Shown here: piece after piece, positions 55,522 through 63,601 of the stretch
Numbering within the stretch: position 1 is the first letter of the stretch
Layout: every line of letters begins with the position of its first letter
Assembly (NCBI RefSeq): GCF_002927275.1
Contig: NZ_PRKW01000005.1
Location: 62,001 to 126,000, forward strand
DNA length: 64,000 nucleotides
Source of the DNA: Arthrobacter pityocampae
GTDB lineage: Bacteria; Actinomycetota; Actinomycetes; Actinomycetales; Micrococcaceae
Reading direction: 5' to 3'
Program-made: the position numbers and the translations under genes
Notes under the pieces: generated by a model
Databases searched by the model: none
Told to the model about the DNA's origin: nothing
Seen by the model: the letters and a program-made list of their open reading frames with translations, nothing else

Positions 55522-55860
55522 TCAGTGCTGGGCCGCGCGGTAGGCCTCGACGATCTCACCGTTCACGCGGCCGCGGGAGGAGACGTTGTAGCCGTTCTCC
55601 TTCGCCCACTCGCGGATCCGGGCGGCTTCCTGGTTGCGTGAGGGCGACGACGACGCACCCGAGGCGCCCGACCGCTGCTTCGACTGTCCGCCACGGCGGG
55701 CCGCCCCCACGTAGTCGGACAGTACCGACCTCAATTCGGAGGCGTGGGTCTCCGAGAGATCGATCTCGTACTGCACGCCGTCCAGCCCGAACCGTACGGT
55801 CTCGTCGGCTTCTCCGCCGTCGATGTCATCGATGAGAATAATCTTTACCTTCTGTGCCAC
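55522..55860 (-). CDS. lsr2: Lsr2 nucleoid-associated protein
   Basis: 112 residues. N-terminal dimerisation domain (KVKIILIDDIDGGEADETVR), an Ala/Ser/Gly/Arg-rich linker, and the C-terminal AT-hook-like DNA-binding motif with core RGR (NVSSRGRVNGEIVEAY). It is the actinobacterial H-NS analogue, silencing AT-rich and foreign DNA. GTG start at 55860 follows AAGGAG; a longer frame upstream lacks one. The upstream region and leader are strongly AT-rich for this genome. Confidence 0.95.
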   Translation of the reverse strand: MAQKVKIILIDDIDGGEADETVRFGLDGVQYEIDLSETHASELRSVLSDYVGAARRGGQSKQRSGASGASSSPSRNQEAARIREWAKENGYNVSSRGRVNGEIVEAYRAAQH

Positions 55861-55952
55861 GGTGCTCTCCTTATATTCCTCGATGTGAATGCCCCTCGAA
55901 TGATTATGCGGCACTATTAGATCGAGGTCAAAGAAGAATATTGTCCTGTGGA

Positions 55953-56141
55953 CTAGTTTTCCTGCTCACCCTTTTCTTCGGCCGCCTGTCCGCGCTTCCG
56001 CGCGTCCTCGGCGTCCTGCAATTCCTCCGCGCGCTTCATGGCCTCGCGCTCCGCCCGGTCCACATTGAATATGGCCTTGATCACGAAGTAGAAAAGAATT
56101 GCCAAGCAGACTGAGGGTAGGAGGACCGCCACATATTCCAT
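55953..56141 (-). CDS. small single-helix membrane protein, lysS-linked
   Basis: 62 residues. Helix VAVLLPSVCLAILFYFVIKAIF (about 4-25) is followed by a long charged helix (DRAEREAMKRAEELQDAEDA) that looks like a coiled coil. Function unknown. It begins 2 bp after the lysS stop and is surely co-transcribed with it. Similar small proteins at this position are plausible in relatives but I cannot confirm that from sequence alone. Confidence 0.65.
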   Translation of the reverse strand: MEYVAVLLPSVCLAILFYFVIKAIFNVDRAEREAMKRAEELQDAEDARKRGQAAEEKGEQEN

Positions 56142-56143
56142 GA

Positions 56144-57646
56144 CTACTGGCCGCCCTCGGGCTTGAGAATGGGGAAGAGGATCGACTCACGAATTCCGAC
56201 GTTCGTGAAAAGCATGACGAGGCGGTCGATCCCGAGTCCGATGCCACCCATGGGCGGGGCGCCGTATTCGAGCGCGCGGAGGAAGTCCTCGTCCAACTGC
56301 ATCGCTTCGTCGTCGCCGGCCGCCGCCTGGCGTGACTGTTCCGTGAGCCGTTCCCGCTGGATGACCGGGTCGATGAGCTCGGAGAAGGCCGTGCCGCGTT
56401 CCATTCCCCCGATGATCAGGTCCCAGGCCTCGATCAGCTGCGGGTTCTCGCGGTGCGGGCGGGCGAGCGGCTGGGCGGACGGCGGGTAGTCGTAGACGAA
56501 GGTCGGCTGGATGAGCGTGGGCTCCACGATCTCCGAGAACAGTTCGAGCACCATCTTCTCGGCGCCCCACGCCGGGTCGAGGGAGACCTCGTGGCGATCG
56601 GCGATGGAGCGCAGGTCCTCCACCGGGGTGTCCGGCGTGACCTCCTGGCCCACGGCCGAGGACAGGCCAGGGTAGACGCCGAGCCAGGCCCAGTCCCCGT
56701 CGAGGTCGATCGTGCCCTTCGCCGTCTCGATGGTGCGCGATCCGAGCAGGTCGGCGCAGGCGAGGATGATCTCCTTCATGCGGTCCGCCATGACGAACTG
56801 GTCCGCGTACGCCTCGTAGCATTCGAGCATCGTGAATTCCGGGCTGTGCGTGGAGTCCACGCCCTCGTTCCGGAAGATGCGCCCGATCTCGTAGACGCGG
56901 TCGATCCCGCCGACGACGGCGCGCTTCAGGTACAGCTCGAGGGCGATCCGCAGCGTCATCTTCTGGTCGAAGGCGTTGAGGTGCGTGTCGAAGGGGCGGG
57001 CCGTCGCGCCGCCGTGGACGAGCTGGAGGACGGGCGTCTCCACCTCGATGTAGTCGTGGCGGTTGAGCGTCTCGCGGACGGTCCGGGTGATGGCGGCGCG
57101 GGTGCGCACCATCTGGCGGGCTTCCTCGCGCACCATGAGGTCCACGTAGCGCTGGCGTACGCGCGTCTCCTCGTTCACGCCAGCGTGCAGCGTGGGCAGC
57201 GGGCGGAGGGCCTTGGACGCCATGGTCCACGAGTCGGCCATGACGGACAGTTCACCGCGGCGGGAGCTGATGACCTCCCCGTGCACCTGGACGTGGTCGC
57301 CGAGGTCCACGTGGGCCTTCCAGTCGGCGAGGCGGTCGGCGCCGATCTCCGCAAGACTCAGCATGACCTGGAGCCGCGTGCCGTCGCCCTCCTGCAGGGT
57401 CGCGAAGCACAGCTTGCCCGAGTTCCGGATGAAGACCACCCGGCCGACGACGGCGGCGTACTTCCCGCTCGACTCCCCCGTGGCGAGTTCGGCGAACTGC
57501 TCCCGGACCTCCATGAGGGAATGCGAGCGATCCGGCCGGACCGGGTAGGGCTGCGTCCCGGCGTCGAGCAGGGCTGCCCGCTTCTGCAGCCTGAAGCGCA
57601 TCTGCTCGTTGAGGTCGTCCGCGGGGAGGGTGTCGTCGTGGGTCAC
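56144..57646 (-). CDS. lysS: lysyl-tRNA synthetase, class II
   Basis: 500 residues from GTG at 57646. N-terminal OB-fold anticodon-binding domain (about 60-165), then the class II core: motif 2 VYEIGRIFRNEGVDSTHSPE near residue 255 and motif 3 GIGLGIDRLVMLFT near the C-terminus. It charges tRNA-Lys; a tRNA-Lys(UUU) gene is in this same window. TAAACT (57655-57660, minus strand) ends 8 nt before this GTG, so a leaderless start is preferred. A TTG at 57655 adding three residues overlaps that hexamer. Confidence 0.93.
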   Translation of the reverse strand: MTHDDTLPADDLNEQMRFRLQKRAALLDAGTQPYPVRPDRSHSLMEVREQFAELATGESSGKYAAVVGRVVFIRNSGKLCFATLQEGDGTRLQVMLSLAEIGADRLADWKAHVDLGDHVQVHGEVISSRRGELSVMADSWTMASKALRPLPTLHAGVNEETRVRQRYVDLMVREEARQMVRTRAAITRTVRETLNRHDYIEVETPVLQLVHGGATARPFDTHLNAFDQKMTLRIALELYLKRAVVGGIDRVYEIGRIFRNEGVDSTHSPEFTMLECYEAYADQFVMADRMKEIILACADLLGSRTIETAKGTIDLDGDWAWLGVYPGLSSAVGQEVTPDTPVEDLRSIADRHEVSLDPAWGAEKMVLELFSEIVEPTLIQPTFVYDYPPSAQPLARPHRENPQLIEAWDLIIGGMERGTAFSELIDPVIQRERLTEQSRQAAAGDDEAMQLDEDFLRALEYGAPPMGGIGLGIDRLVMLFTNVGIRESILFPILKPEGGQ

Positions 57647-57688
57647 GGTAGACAAGTTTACGGCTCCCGCCCGGGCGTCCGGTGCGGG

Positions 57689-58636
57689 TCAGCGCGGGGG
57701 CGGCAGGAGGCTGTTGTCGATCAGCCGGACGGCGCCCACCCGGGCCGCGACGACGGCGAGGGCCGCCGGCGGCTCCGCGCCGGCGCTCCCGGTCGGCTCG
57801 ACCGCGCGCGGTTCCCCGATCGGGGAGAACGTGTCGGGCTCGACGACGTCGAGGTAGTCGAGGTCCACCCCCTCCTCGGCCGTGACCTGCGACCGGGCTG
57901 CGGCGAGATCGAGCGGCTCTCCGCGCACGGCCCGGTCACGCAGCGCGGCGAGCACCCGCGACAGGACCAGTGCGGCGGAGCGTTCGTGTCCGGCCAGGAA
58001 CCGGTTGCGGCTCGACAGCGCCAGCCCGTCGGCGTCGCGCACGATCGGCACGCCCTCGATGCGCACCGGCATGTTGAGGTCGACCACCATCCGGCGGATG
58101 AGGGCCAGCTGCTGGGCGTCCTTCTGGCCGAAGTACGCCCGGTAGGCGGCGCGGGTGGCGGGCTGCGCCAGATTGAGGAGCTTCGCGACGACGGTCAGCA
58201 TGCCGTCGAAGTGGCCCGGCCGGGAGGCCCCCTCGAGGACCTCGCCCATGGGTCCGGCACTCACACGCACCAGCGGCTCCCCGCCCGGGTACATGTCCCC
58301 GACGCCAGGGGCGAACACCACGTCGACGCCCTGCGCGCCGAGCAGCAGCAGATCCTCGTCGAGCGTGCGCGGGTAGCGGTCGAGGTCGGCCTGGTCGCCG
58401 AACTGGAGGGGGTTCACGAAGACGGACGCGACGACGACGTCATTGGCGGTGCGCGCGGCCTGCGCGAGCGCGGCGTGGCCGGCGTGCAGGCCCCCCATGG
58501 TGGGGACGAGGGCGAGCGAGGGACGGTCATCCGCGGCCATCCGGGATCGGGCGGAGCCCAGCAGGCCGGCCGTGGCCTCGCGGAGGTCAGCGGGAGTGGA
58601 GACGAGGAGCGGGAGGGAGGGGCCGGTCGGGGTCAC
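57689..58636 (-). CDS. panC: pantothenate synthetase
   Basis: 315 residues. ATP-binding signature [24 protein letters not shown], and the [17 protein letters not shown] and ALSSRNRFL segments are all in place. It joins pantoate and beta-alanine with ATP to pantothenate, for coenzyme A. GTG start after GAAGGACC. Unlike in mycobacteria, panD and coaX do not sit between it and lysS. It follows the DUF2520 gene by 81 bp, likely same operon. Confidence 0.93.
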   Translation of the reverse strand: MTPTGPSLPLLVSTPADLREATAGLLGSARSRMAADDRPSLALVPTMGGLHAGHAALAQAARTANDVVVASVFVNPLQFGDQADLDRYPRTLDEDLLLLGAQGVDVVFAPGVGDMYPGGEPLVRVSAGPMGEVLEGASRPGHFDGMLTVVAKLLNLAQPATRAAYRAYFGQKDAQQLALIRRMVVDLNMPVRIEGVPIVRDADGLALSSRNRFLAGHERSAALVLSRVLAALRDRAVRGEPLDLAAARSQVTAEEGVDLDYLDVVEPDTFSPIGEPRAVEPTGSAGAEPPAALAVVAARVGAVRLIDNSLLPPPR

Positions 58637-58717
58637 GGAGGGTCCTTCGGGGAAGTGATCGGGGCGGACGCACGGGATGGTCCGCCGGTGCAGGAGCAGC
58701 CAGGGCTGTCCGCCGGG

Positions 58718-59752
58718 CTACCGGCCGTCGGGGGCGCCCGGGCTGTCGGGTCGGGGCGGCCCGTCGGGGGCGCCCGGGCCGTTGGGTCGTGGCGGTCCGT
58801 CGGATTGGGGCCGTCCGTCGGGGGTGCCCGGGCCGTCGGGCGCCTCGGGTGAGGGCGGTCCGTCCGCGAGGATCGCGAGGATCGCCTCTCCCTGAGCGGG
58901 CGTGAGGACGCCCCGCTCGAGGGCACGGAGGGCTGTGGCCCGCGCCATGCCCAGGTAGGCCTGCCGGGTGTCCGCGGCGTCGTGGGCGTCGAGCGCCGCG
59001 CGATGGGCCCGGACGGTCCCGGCGTCACCGCGCGCCACCGGGCCTGTCAGGGCGCCCTCTCCCGAGGACAGGGCGTTCTCGAGGGAGGCCTTCATGAGCG
59101 GGCCGAGCAGCCGGTCCGGCTGCTGGACGCCGAGGTCCGCGAGGAGCTGGGCGGACTGCGCGGCGATGGTGACGAGGTGGTTCGACGCGTGGGCGAGAGC
59201 CGCATGGTAGAGCGGACGCGACTCCTCCTCGATGACCACCGGCTCGGCGCCCATCTCGACGACGAGCGCCTGGGCGATGGGCAGCACGGCGGACGGGGCG
59301 GTGACCCCGAACATGCTGTCCGGGAGGCGCCCGAGATCGAGGGACAGCCCGGTGAAGGTCATGGCCGGGTGGATCGCCAGCGGGATGGCCCCGGCCGCAC
59401 GGGCCGGCGCCAGCACGGCGGTACCGTAGCGCCCGGACGTGTGGACCACGAGCTGTCCGGCCTGCCAGGCGCCGAGCCGGGCGAGCCCCTCGACGAGATC
59501 CGGCAGGGCGTCGTCGGGCACGGCGAGGAGCACGAGCTCGGCTCGTTCGATGATGTCCGGGATCTCGAGCACCGGCACCCCGGGGAGGAGGTTCTCCGCC
59601 CGCTCGCGGCTCCCCTCCGAGACGGCGGACACCCCGACGACGGCGTGGCCGGCCGACCTCAGGGCGGCCCCCAGCACGGAGCCGACCCTGCCGGCACCCA
59701 CGATGCCGACGCCGAGCCGGCCGGGGCGCCGGGAGGCGTCAGTGCCGGCCAT
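58718..59752 (-). CDS. DUF2520/Rossmann-like NADP-dependent oxidoreductase-like protein
   Basis: 344 residues. N-terminal Rossmann fold with GVGIVGAGRVGSVLGAALRS (about 14-33) and HPAMTFTGLSLDLGRLPDSM, then a helical DUF2520 domain. The position directly before panC, conserved in actinobacteria, suggests a link to pantoate formation, but no activity is proven. The last 40 residues are a Gly/Pro/Asp-rich hexapeptide repeat encoded by imperfect 18-bp repeats (58725-58830). ATG start overlaps the previous gene's stop. Confidence 0.85.
   Translation of the reverse strand: MAGTDASRRPGRLGVGIVGAGRVGSVLGAALRSAGHAVVGVSAVSEGSRERAENLLPGVPVLEIPDIIERAELVLLAVPDDALPDLVEGLARLGAWQAGQLVVHTSGRYGTAVLAPARAAGAIPLAIHPAMTFTGLSLDLGRLPDSMFGVTAPSAVLPIAQALVVEMGAEPVVIEEESRPLYHAALAHASNHLVTIAAQSAQLLADLGVQQPDRLLGPLMKASLENALSSGEGALTGPVARGDAGTVRAHRAALDAHDAADTRQAYLGMARATALRALERGVLTPAQGEAILAILADGPPSPEAPDGPGTPDGRPQSDGPPRPNGPGAPDGPPRPDSPGAPDGR
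58725..58830. repeat. imperfect 18-bp repeats inside the DUF2520 gene
   Basis: The segment CCGTCGGGGGCGCCCGGGC begins at 58725 and 58761, with a one-base variant at 58815: spacings of 36 and 54 bp, multiples of 18. They encode units like GPGAPD and GPPRPD, so the tail length may vary between strains. Confidence 0.7.
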
Positions 59753-61694
59753 CGGGGACCCCCTCGGTATTCGGGGGCGACGGCGTGTAGCGGGGAGCGA
59801 CGGGCATCACCTGACGCAGAACCGGCGCGGGCGGCCCGGAATGCGGCGCGGCTCCATCGATGGGAGCCTCCTCCGTGGGTGACGCGGCGGGCGGCGCGGG
59901 GGGCGGTACGGCGGGCGACACAGCGGGCGATGCGGCGGGTGCTGCGGCGGGCGATACGGCAGTTGGTACGGCGGCTGATGCGACGGGCGGCACAGCGGGC
60001 TGCGCGGCGTGCCGCGCAGCCTCGTCGACGGGACCCTCCTCCGCGGAGGGCGCTGCCTGTGCGGTGGGTGGCGAAGGCCGCGGTGCGGCTGCATCGAGGA
60101 GGGCCTCCTCCGGAGGCAGCGCGACGGCCGGCACAGCGGGTGTCACGGCGGGTGTCACGGCACCCCCGGCAGTGGGCAGGCCGTCCGGGGGCGCCGTCGG
60201 GGGCTGCGGGACGGCTACCGGAAGGGGCCGCATCCACTGCTCGGGGCCGCTGCGGCGTCGCGCCTCGGCGGCACGCGCCGCCTGGCCGTGGAACAGCTCC
60301 CATGCCGTCGACGCGTCGGCGAGCGTCACGCGCGGACTGACCGGACCAGGTGTGGTGTGCAGGACCAGGTCCGCCAGCCGGAAGCGGCGGTCCACTGGCC
60401 CCTGCTCGATCGCCAGGGACTGGGTCCGCTCGTGCGGGACGACGGCGAGCCGCCGCCATAGGACGCCGGAGCGCAGGAGCAGGGCCGTCGACGTCACCGC
60501 GAACCCGGTGCGCCGCCAGGCCAGGGGCGCGAGCCAGCGGGCGCGGCGGGGCGTGGTGACGAACCCCTCTCCGCCGTCGCGGCCGGCCAACCCGGCGGCG
60601 AAGAGCTCGACGGGCCGGTCCGTGCCGGGATCGGGCAGGACGAGGGCGAGGATCTGCAGGACGTCGTCGCGCGTGCCGACGGGCAGGAGCGTGGCGCGTG
60701 CCTGCCCCTCGTTCGACGCCGACGCGCCGTACCCGGCCACGTTCGCGGTCACGCGGTACCACCCCTTGAACCGCCACAGCGGCGGCTGGACGATCCCCAG
60801 CGCCTGGACGCGCCCGGGAGGCACGGTCTGCGCGCGGGTGTCCAGCAGCCCGTAGCGGATGCGGAGGCCGTCGGGGGAGGTGGCCGCCCGGAAGTTGTAC
60901 CCGGTGCTCAGGGCTGCCCAGTAGGCCCCGCCGACGCCGATCAGGATGGGGATGAAGGACGTCGCGACGATCGGGGTCTCGAACACCACGCCCAGCGTGA
61001 CGACGACGGCGGCGGCCACCACGAGTGCGATGCTCGTCCCGGACAGGGCCGTGGACCCGAGGACCCGGCCGGGCGGGACCACCACCACCTCCCGCTCGGG
61101 CGCCTCGAGGATCTCCTCGGGGTGCTCCGGGTCGGGCTCCACCCCCGCGGCGCGGGCGAGGATGATGGCGCGGAGCCTGCGGGCGTCGTCGAGCTTCAGG
61201 AAGGCGAGCCGGACCGCCGACTCCCCGGCGTCCGCCACCTCGAACTTCAGTTCCGCGAGCCCGAAGACGCGGGCGAGGAACGGCTGCACGATGTCGATGG
61301 CCTGGACGCGGTCGAGCCTCGCCTGCCGCTGCTGGCGGAAGACGATGCCGGAGTGCACGCGGACGTGGTCCCGCGTGATCTGGTAGCGGGTGCAGTACCA
61401 GGACAGGAGGAACGCGCCGGCGACGAGGAGGACTACGCCCACGAGGATCCCGACGGCAGGGAGGACCCCGACCCCCTCGGGCAGGGGGGAGCGTCCGTCC
61501 GCCCCCGGGCCGAACAGTCCCTCGAACCAGTCCCGGCCCACGAAGTACAGGACGGCGACGAGGGCGATCCAGCCGCGCACGAGAGGCGAGATGACATGGA
61601 CGCGCAGCCAGCCCTGGTCGGCGCCGGCCTGCGGGCCGGCATCCCCGGCGACGGGCTGCGGCGCCCCGGACGGCGGGTGCTGCGGGTGCGTCAC
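59739..61694 (-). CDS. PH-domain (bPH2/YdbT-type) membrane protein with long Ala/Pro tail
   Basis: 651 residues. Helices at about 28-46 and 58-86, then a bacterial PH-like domain (YCTRYQITRDHVRVHSGIVF), a second helix pair (about 190-235), two further PH-like repeats (RIRYGLLDTRAQTVPPGRVQ and TSTALLLRSGVLWRRLAVVP) and a 140-residue Ala/Pro/Val-rich tail. Bacterial PH2 proteins of this type sit in the membrane; function unknown. GTG start overlaps the stop of the next-upstream bPH gene by 4 bases, a coupled pair. Confidence 0.82.
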   Translation of the reverse strand: MTHPQHPPSGAPQPVAGDAGPQAGADQGWLRVHVISPLVRGWIALVAVLYFVGRDWFEGLFGPGADGRSPLPEGVGVLPAVGILVGVVLLVAGAFLLSWYCTRYQITRDHVRVHSGIVFRQQRQARLDRVQAIDIVQPFLARVFGLAELKFEVADAGESAVRLAFLKLDDARRLRAIILARAAGVEPDPEHPEEILEAPEREVVVVPPGRVLGSTALSGTSIALVVAAAVVVTLGVVFETPIVATSFIPILIGVGGAYWAALSTGYNFRAATSPDGLRIRYGLLDTRAQTVPPGRVQALGIVQPPLWRFKGWYRVTANVAGYGASASNEGQARATLLPVGTRDDVLQILALVLPDPGTDRPVELFAAGLAGRDGGEGFVTTPRRARWLAPLAWRRTGFAVTSTALLLRSGVLWRRLAVVPHERTQSLAIEQGPVDRRFRLADLVLHTTPGPVSPRVTLADASTAWELFHGQAARAAEARRRSGPEQWMRPLPVAVPQPPTAPPDGLPTAGGAVTPAVTPAVPAVALPPEEALLDAAAPRPSPPTAQAAPSAEEGPVDEAARHAAQPAVPPVASAAVPTAVSPAAAPAASPAVSPAVPPPAPPAASPTEEAPIDGAAPHSGPPAPVLRQVMPVAPRYTPSPPNTEGVPDGRH

Positions 61695-62206
61695 AGCCCG
61701 GCCAGCCGGGCTTGTCCGCGCGCGGACAGCTGCTCGCGCAGCCTGGCGCCCTCGTCGGTCGGCAGCCCGGGGATCTCCGCGTTCGTGGCGGCGGACGCCG
61801 TGTGGAGCTTGAGGGTGCAGATCCCGAAGGCGCGCTCGAGGGGGCCGACGGCGACGTCGACGTACTGCATCCGGCCGTAGGGCACCACCATGGTGCGCTG
61901 GAAGATCACGCCGTGGCGGACGAGGAGGTCGTCGTCGCGCTCGGCATAGCCGATCGCAGCGACCTGGCGAGGGAGGAGCACCCCCCGCCACACCGCAGCG
62001 ATGAGGACGGCGCCGGGCAGGGCCCACGCCAGCCAGAGCGGCGGGAAGGAATCCCAGACGCCGGTGAGGCGCAGGACGAGCGGGACGCAGGACAGGGCCA
62101 GCCAGAGAAGCGATCCGATGAGCCAGCCGAGCACCCGGACCCGTAGATACTTCGGTGACACCCTGGACCACTCGAGCCCGGACGGGTCGATCGGTTCCCT
62201 ACGCAT
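61691..62206 (-). CDS. bPH2 domain membrane protein, YdbS-like
   Basis: 171 residues from ATG at 62206. Two helices (about 22-41 and 48-70) and one bacterial PH2 domain (RDDDLLVRHGVIFQRTMVVP with MQYVDVAVGPLERAFGICTL). It is the small partner of the longer PH protein downstream (YdbS/YdbT-like pair). Start overlaps the DUF3180 stop by 8 bases, following GAGGGGG. A longer frame to 62230 exists but lies deep inside the upstream gene. Confidence 0.85.
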   Translation of the reverse strand: MRREPIDPSGLEWSRVSPKYLRVRVLGWLIGSLLWLALSCVPLVLRLTGVWDSFPPLWLAWALPGAVLIAAVWRGVLLPRQVAAIGYAERDDDLLVRHGVIFQRTMVVPYGRMQYVDVAVGPLERAFGICTLKLHTASAATNAEIPGLPTDEGARLREQLSARGQARLAGL

Positions 62207-62690
62207 ATTCCCCCTCGCTCTCCCCGCCATGCGCGCCCTTGCCGTCGTCGTCGTCGGATGGGAGCCGGCAGAAGTCCTCGACCACCAATCCCACCATAAT
62301 CATGACGATTCCGCCCGCCATGAGGGCCACCGATCCCCAGAGCGGCGCCACGGTGGACCGGACCGACATCAGCGCCACCTGGTCCACGAGGATCCCCGCA
62401 TGCCAGCCGAGGCTCACCGCACCGGCGTAGGCGCAGGCCTGTGCGAGGACGAGGGTACGGGTGGCGAGGATCGGATCGAGGGGCCGGTCGCGCTTGCCGT
62501 TGCGCCAGCGCAGCACGCGCCGGCCGAACACCAGGGTGATCGCGATGATCACCGCCGTCGTGACGAGGGACGTCAGCGGGAGGGCCGGCGTGCCGTAGCC
62601 GTTGCGGGTGGCGAACCAGTTGACCAGCCAGCCGGCGAGGCCGGCCGCCAGCCCCACGAGGGCGAGCCAGCGGAACCGAAGGGTACTCAC
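62199..62690 (-). CDS. DUF3180 membrane protein
   Basis: 163 residues with four helices in two pairs; WLVNWFATRNGYGTPALPLT and RDRPLDPILATRTLVLAQAC are typical of DUF3180, an actinobacterial family with unknown function found in the folate gene cluster. The C-terminus is acidic (SDDDDGKGAHGGESEGEYA). It begins 6 bp after folK and is part of the fol operon. Confidence 0.88.
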   Translation of the reverse strand: MSTLRFRWLALVGLAAGLAGWLVNWFATRNGYGTPALPLTSLVTTAVIIAITLVFGRRVLRWRNGKRDRPLDPILATRTLVLAQACAYAGAVSLGWHAGILVDQVALMSVRSTVAPLWGSVALMAGGIVMIMVGLVVEDFCRLPSDDDDGKGAHGGESEGEYA

Positions 62691-62696
62691 GGCGTC

Positions 62697-63191
62697 CTAG
62701 GCCCCCTCGTACGGCGTCAGGCCGGCGAGGTCCTCGGCTTCCGCAGCGAGTTCAGCCACGGGCCGCCCGCCGAGTCGGGCGCCCGCGTCCATCCACGCCC
62801 AGGGCTGCAGGACGAAGGCGCGGGTCGCTGCGCGCGGGTGCGGGACGGTGAGGTTCCGGTCGTCGGAGACCCAGGTCCCGAAGGTGATGATGTCGACGTC
62901 GAGCGTCCGCGGACCCCAGCGGACGGTGCGCGTGCGGTGATGCCGTTCCTCGACGGCCTGGCAGTGGGCGAGCAGCTCGTACGGGCCGAGATCCGTCTCC
63001 ACCTCGATCACCATGTTCAGGTAGTCGGGCTGGTCCGGACCGCCGACGGGTCGGGTGCGGACAACGGGCGACACCGCGTGCAGGCGGACGTGGTCCGACT
63101 CCACGAGATCGGCGACGGCGCGCACCAGGGTGTCACTGCTGGCCCCGAGATTGCTGCCAAGGGCCAGCACGGACCGCACGGTGCTGCTCAC
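62697..63191 (-). CDS. folK: 2-amino-4-hydroxy-6-hydroxymethyldihydropteridine diphosphokinase
   Basis: 164 residues. LALGSNLGASSDTLVRAVAD at the start, VRWGPRTLDVDIITFGTWV and LTVPHPRAATRAFVLQPWAW carry the HPPK catalytic aspartates and substrate loop. It transfers diphosphate from ATP to the pterin, before FolP. GTG start overlaps the folB stop by 4 bases. Confidence 0.93.
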   Translation of the reverse strand: MSSTVRSVLALGSNLGASSDTLVRAVADLVESDHVRLHAVSPVVRTRPVGGPDQPDYLNMVIEVETDLGPYELLAHCQAVEERHHRTRTVRWGPRTLDVDIITFGTWVSDDRNLTVPHPRAATRAFVLQPWAWMDAGARLGGRPVAELAAEAEDLAGLTPYEGA

Positions 63192-63601
63192 GCCCGGCTC
63201 CTGCGCAGCGTCACGGCGACGTCGCCGAACGGCACCGTGATGGGGGCCTTCGGTTTGTGGACGGTGACGTCGACGGCGGCCACGGGGAACGCCACGAGTA
63301 TCGCCGCGGCGATGGTCTCCGCGAGGGCCTCGATGAGGTCGAAGGGATCGCCCCGGATGATGCCGTGCACCAGTTCGGCGACCTCCCCGTAGTGCGCGGT
63401 CCGGGCGAGGTCGTCGCTGGTCCCTGCGGCCTGCAGGTCGAGGTGGAGGGTGAGGTCCACCGCGAAGGGCTGGCCGTCGCGACGCTCGTGCTCGAAGACG
63501 CCGTGATAGCCGGTGGCGGTGATCCCCGTGAGGGAGACGGTGTCGAGGTCGCCGGATGGCGAGCCGGGCCGGCCCGGTCGCGCGGTCCCGACCGTGGTCA
63601 C
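63188..63601 (-). CDS. folB: dihydroneopterin aldolase
   Basis: 137 residues. VSLTGITATGYHGVFEHERR, YGEVAELVHGIIRGDPFDLI, and VDVTVHKPKAPI are the DHNA hallmarks, including the catalytic tyrosine and lysine. It converts dihydroneopterin to the hydroxymethyl-pterin used by FolK. The first 18 residues are an extra Gly/Pro/Arg-rich stretch. GTG start overlaps the folP stop by 4 bases, so folP-folB-folK are coupled. Confidence 0.93.
   Translation of the reverse strand: MTTVGTARPGRPGSPSGDLDTVSLTGITATGYHGVFEHERRDGQPFAVDLTLHLDLQAAGTSDDLARTAHYGEVAELVHGIIRGDPFDLIEALAETIAAAILVAFPVAAVDVTVHKPKAPITVPFGDVAVTLRRSRA

Noticed and set aside
57647-57655. TTG start for lysS adding three residues
   Set aside because: The TTG overlaps the -10 hexamer TAAACT, while the GTG at 57646 has the leaderless spacing seen in many other genes here.
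58725-58830. Repeat array considered as CRISPR
   Set aside because: Repeats are 18-bp based, imperfect, and translate to a periodic peptide in the DUF2520 reading frame. There are no unique spacers and no cas genes.
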